From contig CAJUGT010000126.1 in NCBI GenBank assembly GCA_910586435.1, positions 1-11,327 of the forward strand: a stretch of DNA of 11,327 nucleotides, given 5' to 3'. Under the pieces are notes generated by a model that had not been told where the DNA came from, ran no database searches, and saw nothing but the letters and a program-made list of their open reading frames with translations. The position numbers were made by a program, and so were the translations under genes. Source of the DNA: an uncultured Acetatifactor sp. (GTDB lineage: Bacteria > Bacillota > Clostridia > Lachnospirales > Lachnospiraceae). The stretch's first letter is position 1. Each line of letters opens with the position of its first letter. Shown one piece after another: positions 1 to 7,240 of this stretch.

Positions 1-142
1 GGTTAGTCCGGCGGAGGCGTTGCCCGGGCCGAGCAGCGATTCCCCCACCCCACCCACCGTCCCTATCGCCGCCCCCTTTTTTGGAAAACCACAGCGCCGC
101 TTCCAAGCGTTGTCGAGACGAAGAGTTACTACTTCTCTGTAA
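1..142 (+). repeat. GC-rich relic, left copy of a window-end inverted repeat
   Basis: One frame is open from position 2 to a TAA at 140-142 (46 codons). It has a low-complexity Pro/Ala/Ser/Arg-rich translation containing ALPGP and then VPIAAP, with no start codon or RBS inside the window. Positions 15-32 (AGGCGTTGCCCGGGCCGA) recur exactly inverted at 11279-11296. A further 15-nt block at 57-71 recurs inverted at 11240-11254 with one mismatch and the same 24-nt spacing between blocks. I recognise no protein family. It could be the 3' end of a gene entering from the left, but the shared inverted block makes a dispersed repeat or degraded coding relic more likely. Confidence 0.5.
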
Positions 143-158
143 CAATATCATGTTTCTC

Positions 159-187
159 TTTAAATTTCTTCCAAAATAGTGTATAAT
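159..187 (+). promoter_or_regulatory. Probable sigma-A promoter of the AraC-family gene
   Basis: The -10 hexamer TATAAT at 182-187 is consensus. The -35 candidate TTTAAA at 159-164 matches 4 of 6 positions, with a 17-nt spacer. The surroundings are AT-rich, in contrast to the GC-rich 1-120. A start near 194 would give a leader of about 160 nt made largely of the 26-nt repeat array. Confidence 0.6.
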
Positions 188-253
188 TTTATAACAATAT
201 TCTATTGCCCAGACTGGAATGGAGAAATAAGATGGGATGGAATGGAAATTAAG

Positions 254-357
254 GCAGAAGACCGAAATGAAGAAATAAAGCAGAAGACCGAAATGAAGAA
301 ATAAAGCGGAAGACCGAAAGGGAGAAATAAAGCAGGAAACTGGAAGAAAGAGATGGA
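254..357 (+). repeat. 26-nt purine-rich tandem repeat running into a start codon
   Basis: Four units lie in strict 26-nt register: 254-279, 280-305, 306-331 and 332-357. Units 1 and 2 are identical, unit 3 differs at 3 positions, and unit 4 matches at about 17 of 26. Two more degenerate units can be traced upstream (about 209-253) with small indels. The consensus contains GAAGACCGAAATGAAGAAA. Because 26 is not a multiple of 3, the array is not a coding repeat. The ATG of the downstream regulator (353-355) falls at unit positions 22-24, where the three regular units read ATA. Confidence 0.85.
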
Positions 358-1279
358 GAGAAAGGAAGTTACACAATATTGTTCCGCGTTATCCCAGAAT
401 GATTCCGAAACGGTGGCGTATAACAACCCATTGTTTCCCGTTTATGTGCGCTATGGAATTTTATCCCATTATCCAGGATATTCCGCCATAAGCCATTGGC
501 ATATGGATTTGGAGTTTATTCTGGTGAAAAAGGGCAGGATGATTTACAATGTGAATGGGACACTGGTGGAACTTAAGGAAAATAATGGGATTATGATTAA
601 CAGCAGACAGATACACCATGGATTTTCGCCGGAGTGTCAGGAATGTGAATTTATATGCGTAATCGTGTCGCCGGAATTGTTAAAGGGAAATGAGTGGTTT
701 TATCAAAACTGTATTGAATGTGTTACGGAAAATACATCATATCCTTATGTTGTACTGCGCAATGACGGATGGCAGGCTTCCGTTTTGGAGTTATTAAATC
801 AAATGTATGCCTGTTGGCAGGATGAAGCCATGGAAGAGAGCGGGGGATATTTTGACGTTATGGCGGCATATGTATCCATTATGAAAATATTGTATCGGAA
901 TCTTCCGGCAAGTCCCCGGACGCCTGAAAAGGAATCCTTGGAGATTTCTCTGCTGAAAACTATGATTACTTATGTGGAAGAACATTATATGGAACATATG
1001 GCATTGAATGACATTGCGGCGGCGGGAGCCTGTTGTAAAAGCCGATGCGCACTGCTGTTCAAAAAATATCTCAAGGATACCCCCATTTCCTATGTGACAA
1101 AGTTCCGATTGAGAAGGAGTCTTACTGCGTTGTTGGATGTGGACAGACAGATTACGGACATTGCCTATGAATATGGATTTGGAGGCGCAAGTTATTATTG
1201 TGAGACTTTTCGCAAATATTATGGAGTGTCCCCGTTGCGGTATAGAAAAATATATCAAAATCCCAATAAGGAAGTATGA
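353..1279 (+). CDS. AraC-family transcriptional regulator (cupin + double HTH)
   Basis: A 308-residue protein with the usual AraC/XylS layout. The N-terminal cupin-like sensor region (about residues 35-110) has HWHMDLEF at 48-55, typical of the AraC_binding fold. The C-terminal helix-turn-helix pair occupies about 200-300, with DIAAAGACCKSRCALLFKKY for the first HTH and ITDIAYEYGFGGASYYCETF followed by the family signature GVSPLRYRK for the second. The length is normal for sugar-responsive clostridial members. The ATG start has only a weak purine-rich RBS, and both promoter and start sit in or next to the 26-nt array. No transport or catabolic gene is adjacent, so the inducer and targets cannot be inferred. 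It ends 67 nt before uvrC with no terminator visible, so some read-through is possible. Confidence 0.93.
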   Translation: MERKEVTQYCSALSQNDSETVAYNNPLFPVYVRYGILSHYPGYSAISHWHMDLEFILVKKGRMIYNVNGTLVELKENNGIMINSRQIHHGFSPECQECEFICVIVSPELLKGNEWFYQNCIECVTENTSYPYVVLRNDGWQASVLELLNQMYACWQDEAMEESGGYFDVMAAYVSIMKILYRNLPASPRTPEKESLEISLLKTMITYVEEHYMEHMALNDIAAAGACCKSRCALLFKKYLKDTPISYVTKFRLRRSLTALLDVDRQITDIAYEYGFGGASYYCETFRKYYGVSPLRYRKIYQNPNKEV

Positions 1280-1346
1280 AATGCGGTCCAATGGGGAAAT
1301 TGGCGATGAAACACATAAAATGTCGTGAAAATATAGGGTGAGAAAA

Positions 1347-3221
1347 ATGTTTAACTTTGAAGAAGAATTAAAAAAGCTGCCCAGGGAACCCGGGGTTTAT
1401 ATTATGAGAGATGACAAAAATGTCATTTTATATGTGGGAAAGGCCGTGAATCTTCATAACAGAGTGCGCTCGTATTTTCGAGAGAATATCGGACGGGGGC
1501 CCATGATTGACAAGATGGTGTCATTGATTGCCCGATTTGAATACATTGTCACGGATTCAGAGCTGGAAGCCCTGGTGTTGGAAAACAATTTAATCAAAGA
1601 AAATTCACCGAAGTATAACACATTGCTAAAGGATGACAAGACATATCCATATATCAAGGTAACTGTGGGGGAAGAGTATCCTCGTATTGTGTTTTCCCGG
1701 ACCATGAAAAAGGATAAGTCAAAATATTTTGGGCCTTATACCAGTGCTGCTGCGGTGAAGGATACCATTGAGCTGCTGAATAAACTCTATACCCTGCGGA
1801 CCTGTAACCGCAGTCTGCCCAGGGACATTGGGGCAGAGCGGCCCTGTCTGAATTATCATATTAAGCAATGCCTTGCCCCCTGCCAGGGGTATATCAGCAA
1901 GGAGCAATACAGAGAGCAGGTGGCCCAGGCGCTGGAATTCCTCAATGGTAAATATGATATGATTTTAAGTGACCTGGAAAATAAGATGAAAGCGGCGGCG
2001 GGAGAACTGGATTTTGAGGCTGCGGCAGGCTACAGGGACTTATATAACAGCGTGAAACAGGTATCCCAGAAGCAGAAGATTACGGACAGTGTGGGAGAAG
2101 ACAAGGACATTATTGCACTGTACCAGGATGAGCGGGAAGCGGTGGTTCAGGTATTTTTTGTCAGGGACGGCAAGATGATCGGCAGAGAACATTATTATAT
2201 GACAAATGTATCATCTGACAGCAAGCCTGAAATACTGGAAAACTTTGTAAAGCAGTTTTATGCGGGAACGCCCTTTATTCCACGGGAACTGATGCTGCAA
2301 TATGAGATAGGGGACCGGGAACTGATAGAAAAATGGCTGTCCGGGCGCAAAGGGGGAAGGGTTTATGTACGTGTGCCAAAGATGGGAGCCAAAGAAAAAT
2401 TGGTGGAGCTGGCGGCACAGAACGCAAAGCATGTTCTGGAACAAGACAGAGAGCGGCTGAAACGGGAGGAAGGAAGAACCATAGGCGCTGTCAGGGAAAT
2501 TGCTTCGCTTCTGGGGCTGGGGCAGATTGACCGTATGGAGGCTTTTGATATTTCCAACAGCAATGGATTTGAGAATGTGGGTTCCATGGTGGTATTTGAA
2601 AAGGGCAAGCCAAAACCCAGTGATTATCGTAAATTTCGTATTAGAACCGTGTCCGGGCCGGATGATTACGCATGTATGCGAGAAGTGCTTACAAGGCGGT
2701 TCCTTCACGGCATGGAAGAAAGCAAAGAACTGGAAGAGAAAGAACTTGGCAGGGAATTCGGAAGCTTTACCAAGTTTCCTGACCTGTTGATGATGGATGG
2801 GGGCAGGGGGCAGGTCAATATCGCATTGGCCGTTTTGGATGAACTGAAGATAACCATTCCGGTATGCGGTATGGTGAAAGATGACAATCACAGAACCCGG
2901 GGACTATATTTTAATAATGTGGAACTTCCCATTGACACTCGCTCGGAGGGGTTTAAACTGATAACGAGAGTGCAGGATGAGGCCCATCGTTTTGCCATAG
3001 AATATCACCGTTCCCTCAGAAGCAAAGCGCAGGTGAAATCTGTTCTGGATGACATTCCAGGTGTGGGGCCTGCCAGAAGGAAGGCTTTGATGCGGCATTT
3101 TAAGTCCATTGAGGAAATCAAGGCCGCATCGGCAGAACAATTGGCGGAATTACCGGAGATAAACAGCAGGGCGGCAGAAGAAATTTACCGATTTTTCCGA
3201 AAAAAAGACCAAGAGCCTTAG
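1347..3221 (+). CDS. uvrC: UvrABC excinuclease subunit C
   Basis: UvrC makes the two incisions either side of a DNA lesion after UvrA/UvrB recognition, in nucleotide excision repair in the cytoplasm. The 624-residue protein has the full architecture. The GIY-YIG nuclease (about 14-95) has GVY at 16-18, YVG at 29-31 and the catalytic Glu at about 79. Four cysteines at 153, 167, 175 and 179 fit the described Fe-S site; their last two intervals (8 and 4) match the E. coli pattern. A UVR/UvrB-contact segment covers about 205-240. The RNase-H-like 3' nuclease has D401, D484 and H547 as the likely catalytic triad. A helix-hairpin-helix tail spans about 562-617. I chose ATG 1347 because AGGGTGAG (1335-1342) is a well-spaced SD for it; the in-frame GTG at 1338 lies within that SD and would add only three residues. 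Confidence 0.97.
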   Translation: MFNFEEELKKLPREPGVYIMRDDKNVILYVGKAVNLHNRVRSYFRENIGRGPMIDKMVSLIARFEYIVTDSELEALVLENNLIKENSPKYNTLLKDDKTYPYIKVTVGEEYPRIVFSRTMKKDKSKYFGPYTSAAAVKDTIELLNKLYTLRTCNRSLPRDIGAERPCLNYHIKQCLAPCQGYISKEQYREQVAQALEFLNGKYDMILSDLENKMKAAAGELDFEAAAGYRDLYNSVKQVSQKQKITDSVGEDKDIIALYQDEREAVVQVFFVRDGKMIGREHYYMTNVSSDSKPEILENFVKQFYAGTPFIPRELMLQYEIGDRELIEKWLSGRKGGRVYVRVPKMGAKEKLVELAAQNAKHVLEQDRERLKREEGRTIGAVREIASLLGLGQIDRMEAFDISNSNGFENVGSMVVFEKGKPKPSDYRKFRIRTVSGPDDYACMREVLTRRFLHGMEESKELEEKELGREFGSFTKFPDLLMMDGGRGQVNIALAVLDELKITIPVCGMVKDDNHRTRGLYFNNVELPIDTRSEGFKLITRVQDEAHRFAIEYHRSLRSKAQVKSVLDDIPGVGPARRKALMRHFKSIEEIKAASAEQLAELPEINSRAAEEIYRFFRKKDQEP

Positions 3222-3247
3222 ACATTGGGCCTGTGGTGTGTTAAAAT
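3219..3247 (+). promoter_or_regulatory. Candidate promoter for the hprK operon, overlapping the uvrC stop
   Basis: TAGACA (3219-3224, 5 of 6 to the -35 consensus) and TAAAAT (3242-3247, 5 of 6 to the -10 consensus) are separated by 17 nt. The TAG of the -35 is the uvrC stop codon. Initiation near 3254 would give hprK a leader of about 210 nt. This is inferred from motif match and spacing only; co-transcription with uvrC is also possible because I see no terminator between the genes. Confidence 0.5.
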
Positions 3248-3265
3248 ATTCCTAAAGGTTTGTGG

Positions 3266-3322
3266 GAGGCATGGAAAGAGCCTCGTCAGTCCCGAACGTC
3301 TGCGCAGGTGTGGCAGCGCAGA
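3266..3322 (+). other. Paired hairpins in the hprK leader
   Basis: Two consecutive inverted repeats lie in the uvrC-hprK gap: GAGGC/GCCTC (3266-3270 with 3280-3284, 9-nt loop) and TCTGCGC/GCGCAGA (3299-3305 with 3316-3322, 10-nt loop). Neither is followed by a T-tract, so they are not intrinsic terminators. The rest of 3222-3463 shows no gene I can support. I do not recognise a known riboswitch. They may be leader structure or part of a GC-rich intergenic repeat. Confidence 0.45.
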
Positions 3323-3463
3323 GGGGCGGGCTATTTCCGTTTGAGTGGCTGTAATCAGGGTCTTGGCCGTATTTGGTTGTTTTGATGGGGACAGGATGGC
3401 GGATGGGCAGTCCGGGCGGACATATTTCGGAAGATGCCGCATAGAAATGAGGAAGAGGATACT

Positions 3464-4399
3464 ATGGATAGCGTTACACTCACCCGACTGATTGAGAAAA
3501 TGAAACTGGAGAACCTGACCCCGGAAATCGAGGTGGAGGGCATCCACATTACCCAGCCGGATATCAATCGTCCGGCGCTTCAGATGGCAGGGTATTTTGA
3601 GCATTTTGAAGCCACCCGCCTTCAAATTATCGGTTTTGTGGAGTATACTTATATGGAGGGCTTATCCGACGAAAGGAAGAGAGAGGTTTACGAAGAATTT
3701 ATGGAGTATGATGTTCCGGCTGTGGTATTCTGCCGTGAGCTGAAGCCAGATCCTATTTTCTGTGAAATGGCCCTGAAGCATCGGATACCTCTGCTCTCTT
3801 CCAGGAAAACCACCTCTGCGTTTATGGCGGAGTCCATTCGGTGGCTGAATGTGAAGCTGGCGCCGTGTATTTCCGTACACGGAGTATTGGTGGATGTGTT
3901 TGGAGAAGGGGTTCTGATAACCGGAGAGAGTGGAATCGGCAAGTCTGAAGCGGCTCTGGAGCTTGTGAAAAGGGGGCATCGTCTGGTTACGGACGATGTG
4001 GTGGAATTGAGAAAGGTCAGCGACGATACTTTGATTGGTACTGCGCCGGATGTGACCAAGCATCTTATTGAGCTGCGGGGCATTGGAATTGTGGATGTGA
4101 AGGCTCTGTTTGGAGCGTCTTCCGTAAAGGATACCCAGAACATCGATTTGGTCATCAACCTGGAAGATTGGGATAAGGACAAGGAATATGACAGACTGGG
4201 GCTGGAAGAAAATTATACGGAATACCTGGGCAATAAAATTGTCTGTCATAATATCCCCATTCGCCCGGGGCGTAATCTGTCCATTATCTGTGAGTCGGCG
4301 GCGGTGAACCATCGTCAGAAGAAAATGGGCTATAACGCGGCTCAGGAATTGTATAACAGAGTGCAGAACTCCCTTGCCAGGAAAAGGGATGAGCTATAG
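3464..4399 (+). CDS. hprK: HPr kinase/phosphorylase
   Basis: Bifunctional enzyme that phosphorylates Ser46 of HPr/Crh and removes the phosphate by phosphorolysis, thereby setting carbon catabolite control in Firmicutes. The 311-residue protein has the standard length. An N-terminal regulatory domain (about 1-128) precedes the P-loop catalytic domain, with SVHG (His139), Walker A GESGIGKS (154-161), the Asp pair in VTDDVVEL (177-178) and the HprK signature LRGIGIVDVKALFG (204-217). I chose ATG 3464 because AGGAAGAGGA sits just upstream and the length fits the family; the upstream in-frame ATG at 3434 has no properly spaced SD. It opens a run of co-directional genes and shares it with a Crh-like protein, a plausible substrate. 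Confidence 0.97.
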   Translation: MDSVTLTRLIEKMKLENLTPEIEVEGIHITQPDINRPALQMAGYFEHFEATRLQIIGFVEYTYMEGLSDERKREVYEEFMEYDVPAVVFCRELKPDPIFCEMALKHRIPLLSSRKTTSAFMAESIRWLNVKLAPCISVHGVLVDVFGEGVLITGESGIGKSEAALELVKRGHRLVTDDVVELRKVSDDTLIGTAPDVTKHLIELRGIGIVDVKALFGASSVKDTQNIDLVINLEDWDKDKEYDRLGLEENYTEYLGNKIVCHNIPIRPGRNLSIICESAAVNHRQKKMGYNAAQELYNRVQNSLARKRDEL

Positions 4400-4447
4400 A
4401 AAGTGCCGGAGAGGCATGTAAGTAAGCGTGAAAGGCGGGATAGTAGT

Positions 4448-5389
4448 ATGGGCAGGTATGTATTTGGCGTTGACATCGGAGGGACTACCGTGAAGCTGGG
4501 GCTGTTCGGTGAAGAGGGCGTACTGCTGGAACAATGGGAGATTCCCACAGTAAAAGAAAATGGGGGAGCCTCTATTTTGCCGAATGTTGCCGAAAGCGTC
4601 AAAGGGAAAATGGAGGAGAGGCATATCCGGGAAGAGGATGTGGCAGGAATCGGCGTGGGAGCGCCGGGAGCGGTGGATGAGGAAGGCACTCTGGTAGGGG
4701 GAGCCGTCAATATTGGCTGGAAACCTTTTAACATACCGGAGGCCTTGGGCGCATATATTAATGTACCAATAAAGGCAGCCAATGATGCCAATGCGGCTGC
4801 TTACGGCGAATTGTGGCAGGGAGGCGGCAAAGGCAGCGCCAATATGGTGGCCGTTACCCTTGGTACAGGAGTGGGCGGCGGCATTGTGGTGAACGGGAGT
4901 CTTTTGAACGGCGCCACCGGCGCAGGCGGCGAGATAGGACATATCCATCTGGTGGATGGAGAGACGGAAAGCTGTGGCTGTGGGAACAGGGGATGTCTGG
5001 AGCAATATGCGTCGGCCACGGGAATTGCACGTCTTGCCGAGAGGCGCCTGGAGAAAGATGAGAAGCCAAGTCTGCTGCGGGGAAGGAATCTTTCTGCCAA
5101 AAGTGTATTCGACGCTGTAAAGGCAGGGGACGAAGTTGCCATTGAAATTGCGGAACAATTTGGAGAGTACCTGGGAAAGGGGCTGGCTGTGGTGGCAGCA
5201 GTGGTGAATCCGGAAGTGTTTGTCATCGGCGGCGGCGTATCCAAGGCAGGGGAAATTCTGCTGTCGTTTGTGGAGCCGGCTTATAAGAAATATGCCTTCC
5301 ACCAGTGCAGAGGGGCAAGATTCGCATTGGCGGAACTGGGAAATGACGCCGGCATCTATGGAGCGGCAGGGCTGATTATCTTAAATTAA
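4448..5389 (+). CDS. glcK: ROK-family glucokinase
   Basis: Predicted to phosphorylate glucose to glucose-6-phosphate with ATP in the cytoplasm. The 313-residue protein begins with the phosphate-binding DIGGTTVKLG (9-18). It continues with the catalytic Asp in NDAN (D113), the TLGTGVGGG glycine loop (138-145), the sugar-contact EIGH (162-165) and the zinc motif CGCGNRGCLE (176-185, with His165). It lacks the N-terminal helix-turn-helix of ROK repressors and matches the length of ROK kinases. I chose ATG 4448 because AGGCGG lies 9 nt upstream and the protein then starts directly at the ATPase fold; an in-frame GTG at 4403 would add an unconserved basic stretch. The gap after hprK is 48 nt. Substrate could be another hexose or N-acetyl-sugar, but glucose is the usual assignment for this architecture. 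Confidence 0.88.
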   Translation: MGRYVFGVDIGGTTVKLGLFGEEGVLLEQWEIPTVKENGGASILPNVAESVKGKMEERHIREEDVAGIGVGAPGAVDEEGTLVGGAVNIGWKPFNIPEALGAYINVPIKAANDANAAAYGELWQGGGKGSANMVAVTLGTGVGGGIVVNGSLLNGATGAGGEIGHIHLVDGETESCGCGNRGCLEQYASATGIARLAERRLEKDEKPSLLRGRNLSAKSVFDAVKAGDEVAIEIAEQFGEYLGKGLAVVAAVVNPEVFVIGGGVSKAGEILLSFVEPAYKKYAFHQCRGARFALAELGNDAGIYGAAGLIILN

Positions 5390-5419
5390 AGTGAAAGTTG
5401 TAAAGGAAAAAGGAATTCA

Positions 5420-6340
5420 ATGATTAGTAGAGCAGTGGTTGAGGCGTTACAAAAGTTTGTACCCGTTGAAAACATACGCTTACAGGAGCCCATGGCAGGC
5501 CACACTACCTTTCGGATAGGAGGGCCTGCCGATTGCTTTATGCAGTTGGAGAATGAAGAACAGCTGAAGAAAGCACAGAACTATCTGAATAAGGTGGGCG
5601 TCCCGTTTTTTGTCCTGGGAAACGGAAGCAATCTGTTGGTAAAAGATGATGGTTATCGGGGCGTCATCCTTCAGATTGGCCAGAAGATGAGCAGAATTGT
5701 AGTGCAGGGCTGTAGGATTGTGGCCAAGGCAGGAGCGACAATGAGCCAGGTGGCCCATGCGGCGCTGGAACATGGATTGACGGGACTGGAATTTGCCTCC
5801 GGGATACCGGGAACGGTGGGCGGCGGCGTGGTTATGAATGCCGGAGCCTATGGGGGCGAGATGAGCCAGGTGGTCACAATGGTGACAGTGGTGAACGGTG
5901 AAGGGGAGATATTGGAACTGGACAATGCCACGATGGAATTTGGTTATCGCACCAGCGTAATACGCCAAAGTCCTTTTACGGTGACGGAAGTTACTTTCAG
6001 TCTGGAACGTGGTGACGCAGAGGCAATTCGGAGCAAAATGGATGAACTGGGGGCAAAGCGCAGGGAGAAGCAGCCATTGGAGTATCCCAGCGCAGGCAGC
6101 ACTTTTAAACGTCCGGAAGGACATTTTGCGGGACAGTTGATTATGGAAGCGGGTTTTAGAGGTTTTCAAATCGGAGGAGCCAGGGTGTCTGACAAGCATT
6201 GCGGATTTATTGTCAATACCGGGGAGGCCACGGCAGAGGATGTGAGGGAGCTGATTCAGGAAATCCGGAAGCGGGTCAAAGAAAAATTCCATGTGGATCT
6301 GGAGACGGAAGTGGTATTTTTGGGCTGGGAGGACATATGA
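5420..6340 (+). CDS. murB: UDP-N-acetylenolpyruvoylglucosamine reductase
   Basis: NADPH- and FAD-dependent reduction of UDP-GlcNAc-enolpyruvate to UDP-MurNAc, the second committed step of peptidoglycan precursor synthesis in the cytoplasm. The 306-residue protein shows the FAD-binding elements TFRIGGPAD (30-38), LGNGSNLLV (66-74) and GIPGTVGGGVVMNAGAYGGE (128-147). Likely catalytic residues are Arg177 in YRTS, Ser227 in SAGSTFKRP and Glu297 near the C-terminus. Length and lack of the extra YLxG insertion suggest the shorter Gram-positive (type II) form. AAGGA (5410-5414) lies 5 nt before the ATG. Its stop overlaps the rapZ start (ATGA), indicating co-translation. Confidence 0.97.
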   Translation: MISRAVVEALQKFVPVENIRLQEPMAGHTTFRIGGPADCFMQLENEEQLKKAQNYLNKVGVPFFVLGNGSNLLVKDDGYRGVILQIGQKMSRIVVQGCRIVAKAGATMSQVAHAALEHGLTGLEFASGIPGTVGGGVVMNAGAYGGEMSQVVTMVTVVNGEGEILELDNATMEFGYRTSVIRQSPFTVTEVTFSLERGDAEAIRSKMDELGAKRREKQPLEYPSAGSTFKRPEGHFAGQLIMEAGFRGFQIGGARVSDKHCGFIVNTGEATAEDVRELIQEIRKRVKEKFHVDLETEVVFLGWEDI

Positions 6341-7203
6341 GATTTGTAGTTGTGACAGGGATGAGCGGCGGTGGTAAAAGCACCGCCCTGAAAATGTTGG
6401 AAGACGCGGGTTTTTATTGTGTGGACAACCTTCCCGTGTCTCTGATTGAGAAATTTGTGGAGCTGGTTTCCATGCCGGGCAGCGAAGTCAGCAAGGTGGT
6501 GCTGGGATTGGATGTACGTTCGGACCAATCTTTTGAGGATGCCACCAGGGTTCTGGAAAAGCTGAAAAAGGAAGGATGTAAGCTTGAGATTCTGTTTATG
6601 GATGCGGGGACAAATGTGCTCATCAAGAGGTATAAGGAAACCAGACGCATTCATCCTCTGGCTTTGGACGGGCGTGTGGAAGACGGGGTCAGAGCAGAGC
6701 GGAAAGTGTTGGAAAATATTCGCAGACATGCGGATTATGTGATTGACACCACCAATCTGCTGACCAGAGAATTAAAAGAAGAACTTGACCGTATTTTTGT
6801 AGAGAACGGAGAATATAATAGTCTTATGGTAACGGTCATGTCCTTCGGGTTTAAGCATGGCATTCCGGCGGATGCGGATCTGGTGATGGATGTGCGGTTC
6901 CTGCCCAATCCCTTCTATATAGATGAGTTGAAGTGCAAGACGGGCAATGACGGTGAGGTTCAGGAGTATGTGATGAGTTTTCCCGAGGCGGAGGAGTTCA
7001 TGGTAAAACTTACCGACATGGTACAGTTTCTCATACCAAATTATGTCAAGGAGGGAAAATATCGGCTGGTGATAGCCATAGGCTGTACGGGTGGTAAACA
7101 TCGCAGTGTAACCCTTGCCAATGAACTGTACAAAAGGATGAAAGACAAAGGAAAGTATGGCATGAAATTATACCACAGAGATGTGACCCAGCAGGGCAAG
7201 TAA
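6337..7203 (+). CDS. rapZ: RapZ/YvcJ-family nucleotide-binding protein
   Basis: P-loop protein of the RapZ (YvcJ/YhbJ) family. In E. coli RapZ senses glucosamine-6-phosphate and guides decay of the small RNA GlmZ; in B. subtilis YvcJ binds and hydrolyses nucleotides and its gene lies in the yvcIJKL-crh cluster. The RNA target in this organism is unknown. The 288-residue protein has Walker A GMSGGGKS (8-15), a Walker-B-like VVLGLDVR (54-61), SFGFKHGIP (169-177) and the C-terminal family signature GCTGGKHRSV (249-258). ATG 6337 overlaps the murB stop by 4 nt and is the canonical start (MRFVVVTGMSG); a longer in-frame reading from 6199 lies inside murB and is rejected. The link with murB fits an amino-sugar/cell-wall role, which is inference. 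Confidence 0.95.
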   Translation: MRFVVVTGMSGGGKSTALKMLEDAGFYCVDNLPVSLIEKFVELVSMPGSEVSKVVLGLDVRSDQSFEDATRVLEKLKKEGCKLEILFMDAGTNVLIKRYKETRRIHPLALDGRVEDGVRAERKVLENIRRHADYVIDTTNLLTRELKEELDRIFVENGEYNSLMVTVMSFGFKHGIPADADLVMDVRFLPNPFYIDELKCKTGNDGEVQEYVMSFPEAEEFMVKLTDMVQFLIPNYVKEGKYRLVIAIGCTGGKHRSVTLANELYKRMKDKGKYGMKLYHRDVTQQGK

Positions 7204-7240
7204 GCCGTGAAAGCGGATGGAAGGGGGCCTAAGATGGCAT

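Noticed and set aside
254..357. CRISPR-like array
   Set aside because: The 26-nt units are contiguous with no unique spacers, and no cas gene is present. It is a simple tandem repeat.
1300..1321. Promoter for uvrC (TTGGCG ... TAAAAT)
   Set aside because: The spacer would be only 10 nt and no suitable -35 lies 16-18 nt upstream of TAAAAT.
2211..2891. 226-codon minus-strand open frame
   Set aside because: It is fully antisense to uvrC, whose motifs are intact throughout. The translation is rich in His, Phe and Pro with no recognisable domain.
3222..3463. Intrinsic terminator after uvrC
   Set aside because: The hairpins present are not followed by a T-tract.
3355..3625. Minus-strand frames across the hprK leader
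   Set aside because: They overlap the hprK start and coding region, lack an SD, and have Pro/Arg-rich translations typical of GC-rich noncoding sequence.
4394..5302. 302-codon minus-strand open frame
   Set aside because: It lies opposite the ROK kinase gene, which has every family motif. The antisense frame is a by-product of codon use.
4448..5389. ROK transcriptional repressor rather than kinase
   Set aside because: The protein starts directly at the ATPase DIGGTTVKLG motif and has no N-terminal helix-turn-helix.
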